From Acidobacteriaceae bacterium (GTDB taxonomy: Bacteria; Acidobacteriota; Terriglobia; Terriglobales; Acidobacteriaceae): a stretch of 5,996 nt of DNA. The position numbers were made by a program, and so were the translations under genes. Positions within the stretch are counted from its first letter, which is position 1; the number at the start of each line of letters is the position of its first letter. The stretch is from the NCBI GenBank assembly GCA_003135315.1, contig PLBD01000120.1, forward strand, positions 1-5,996, in the 5' to 3' direction. Positions 5,822 to 5,996 of the stretch are shown one piece after another. The notes beneath the pieces are model-generated. The model had not been told where the DNA came from. It saw nothing but the letters and a program-made list of their open reading frames with translations, and did no database searches.

Positions 5822-5996
5822 GGACAACACGCTGGTTTCGCGATCCTGTGTTCCTGCTGGCTCTCGCAGCGGGCCTGATTGCGTTCGTCGTGCAATCCGG
5901 AGAGCTGGGCACTGCCGACACGCAACACCGGCTTCAATCCGCCCATTCCTTGTGGACTTCGGAGCCGCCGGTTTTTGCGCAGGAGTATCCCGAATT
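5818..5996 (+). CDS. N-terminus of a predicted polytopic membrane protein, cut by the window edge
   Basis: The GTG at 5818 overlaps the NADH dehydrogenase stop as GTGA, which is typical of translational coupling. The frame stays open for 59 codons to the right edge. Residues 11-26 (VFLLALAAGLIAFVVQ) form a first transmembrane helix after a basic start (MRTTRWFRD). The following loop, SGELGTADTQHRLQSAHSLW (27-46), then TSEPPVFAQEYPE, has the Asp-Thr and Leu-Trp pattern I associate with the first extracytoplasmic loop of GT-C-like or uncharacterised multi-spanning proteins. No independent ribosome-binding site is visible, in keeping with coupling. With only the N-terminus present, the family and function cannot be fixed; a glycosyltransferase-like membrane protein is the best guess. 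Confidence 0.65.
   Translation, partial: MRTTRWFRDPVFLLALAAGLIAFVVQSGELGTADTQHRLQSAHSLWTSEPPVFAQEYPE

Overview
This GC-rich bacterial chromosomal window carries ordinary, densely packed genes. There are no insertion sequences, CRISPR arrays or phage genes. The mix of genes fits a soil-type Acidobacteriota genome: an agmatine deiminase, a short coiled-coil protein next to a small membrane protein, a UPF0145 protein, a large membrane/TPR protein and a type II NADH dehydrogenase. That assignment is an impression from gene style and was not tested by a search.

Layout. Positions 2-718 (+) hold the C-terminal two thirds of an agmatine deiminase, cut by the left edge. Convergent to it, on the minus strand, are a three-helix membrane protein (1332-1003) and a 74-residue coiled-coil protein (980-756), 22 bp apart. 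A 105-bp divergent intergenic region follows. It contains a perfect 8-bp inverted repeat and a promoter for a UPF0145/YbjQ-family protein (1438-1815, +). A tRNA-Lys(UUU) gene with encoded CCA lies on the minus strand (1950-1875). A second divergent region (1951-2094) separates it from a 764-residue polytopic membrane protein with C-terminal TPRs (2095-4389, +). Next come a type II NADH:quinone oxidoreductase (4457-5821, +) and, overlapping it by 4 bp (GTGA), the first 59 codons of another membrane protein that runs off the right edge.

How the genes work together. The left part is a set of independent small units. The right part (2095 to the end) is a same-strand run in which a membrane-bound respiratory flavoenzyme is flanked by two membrane proteins. 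Both of these have a first transmembrane helix followed by an Asp-containing loop, as in GT-C-type glycosyltransferases. No shared pathway can be proven from sequence.

The most notable pattern is regulatory. Three genes (start codons at 980 on the minus strand, 2095 and 4457/4463) lack a Shine-Dalgarno sequence and have a TATAAT-like hexamer only about 7-9 nt before the start codon. This suggests leaderless transcripts. I found no convincing undescribed system; the membrane/TPR fusion and the leaderless promoters are the best leads.
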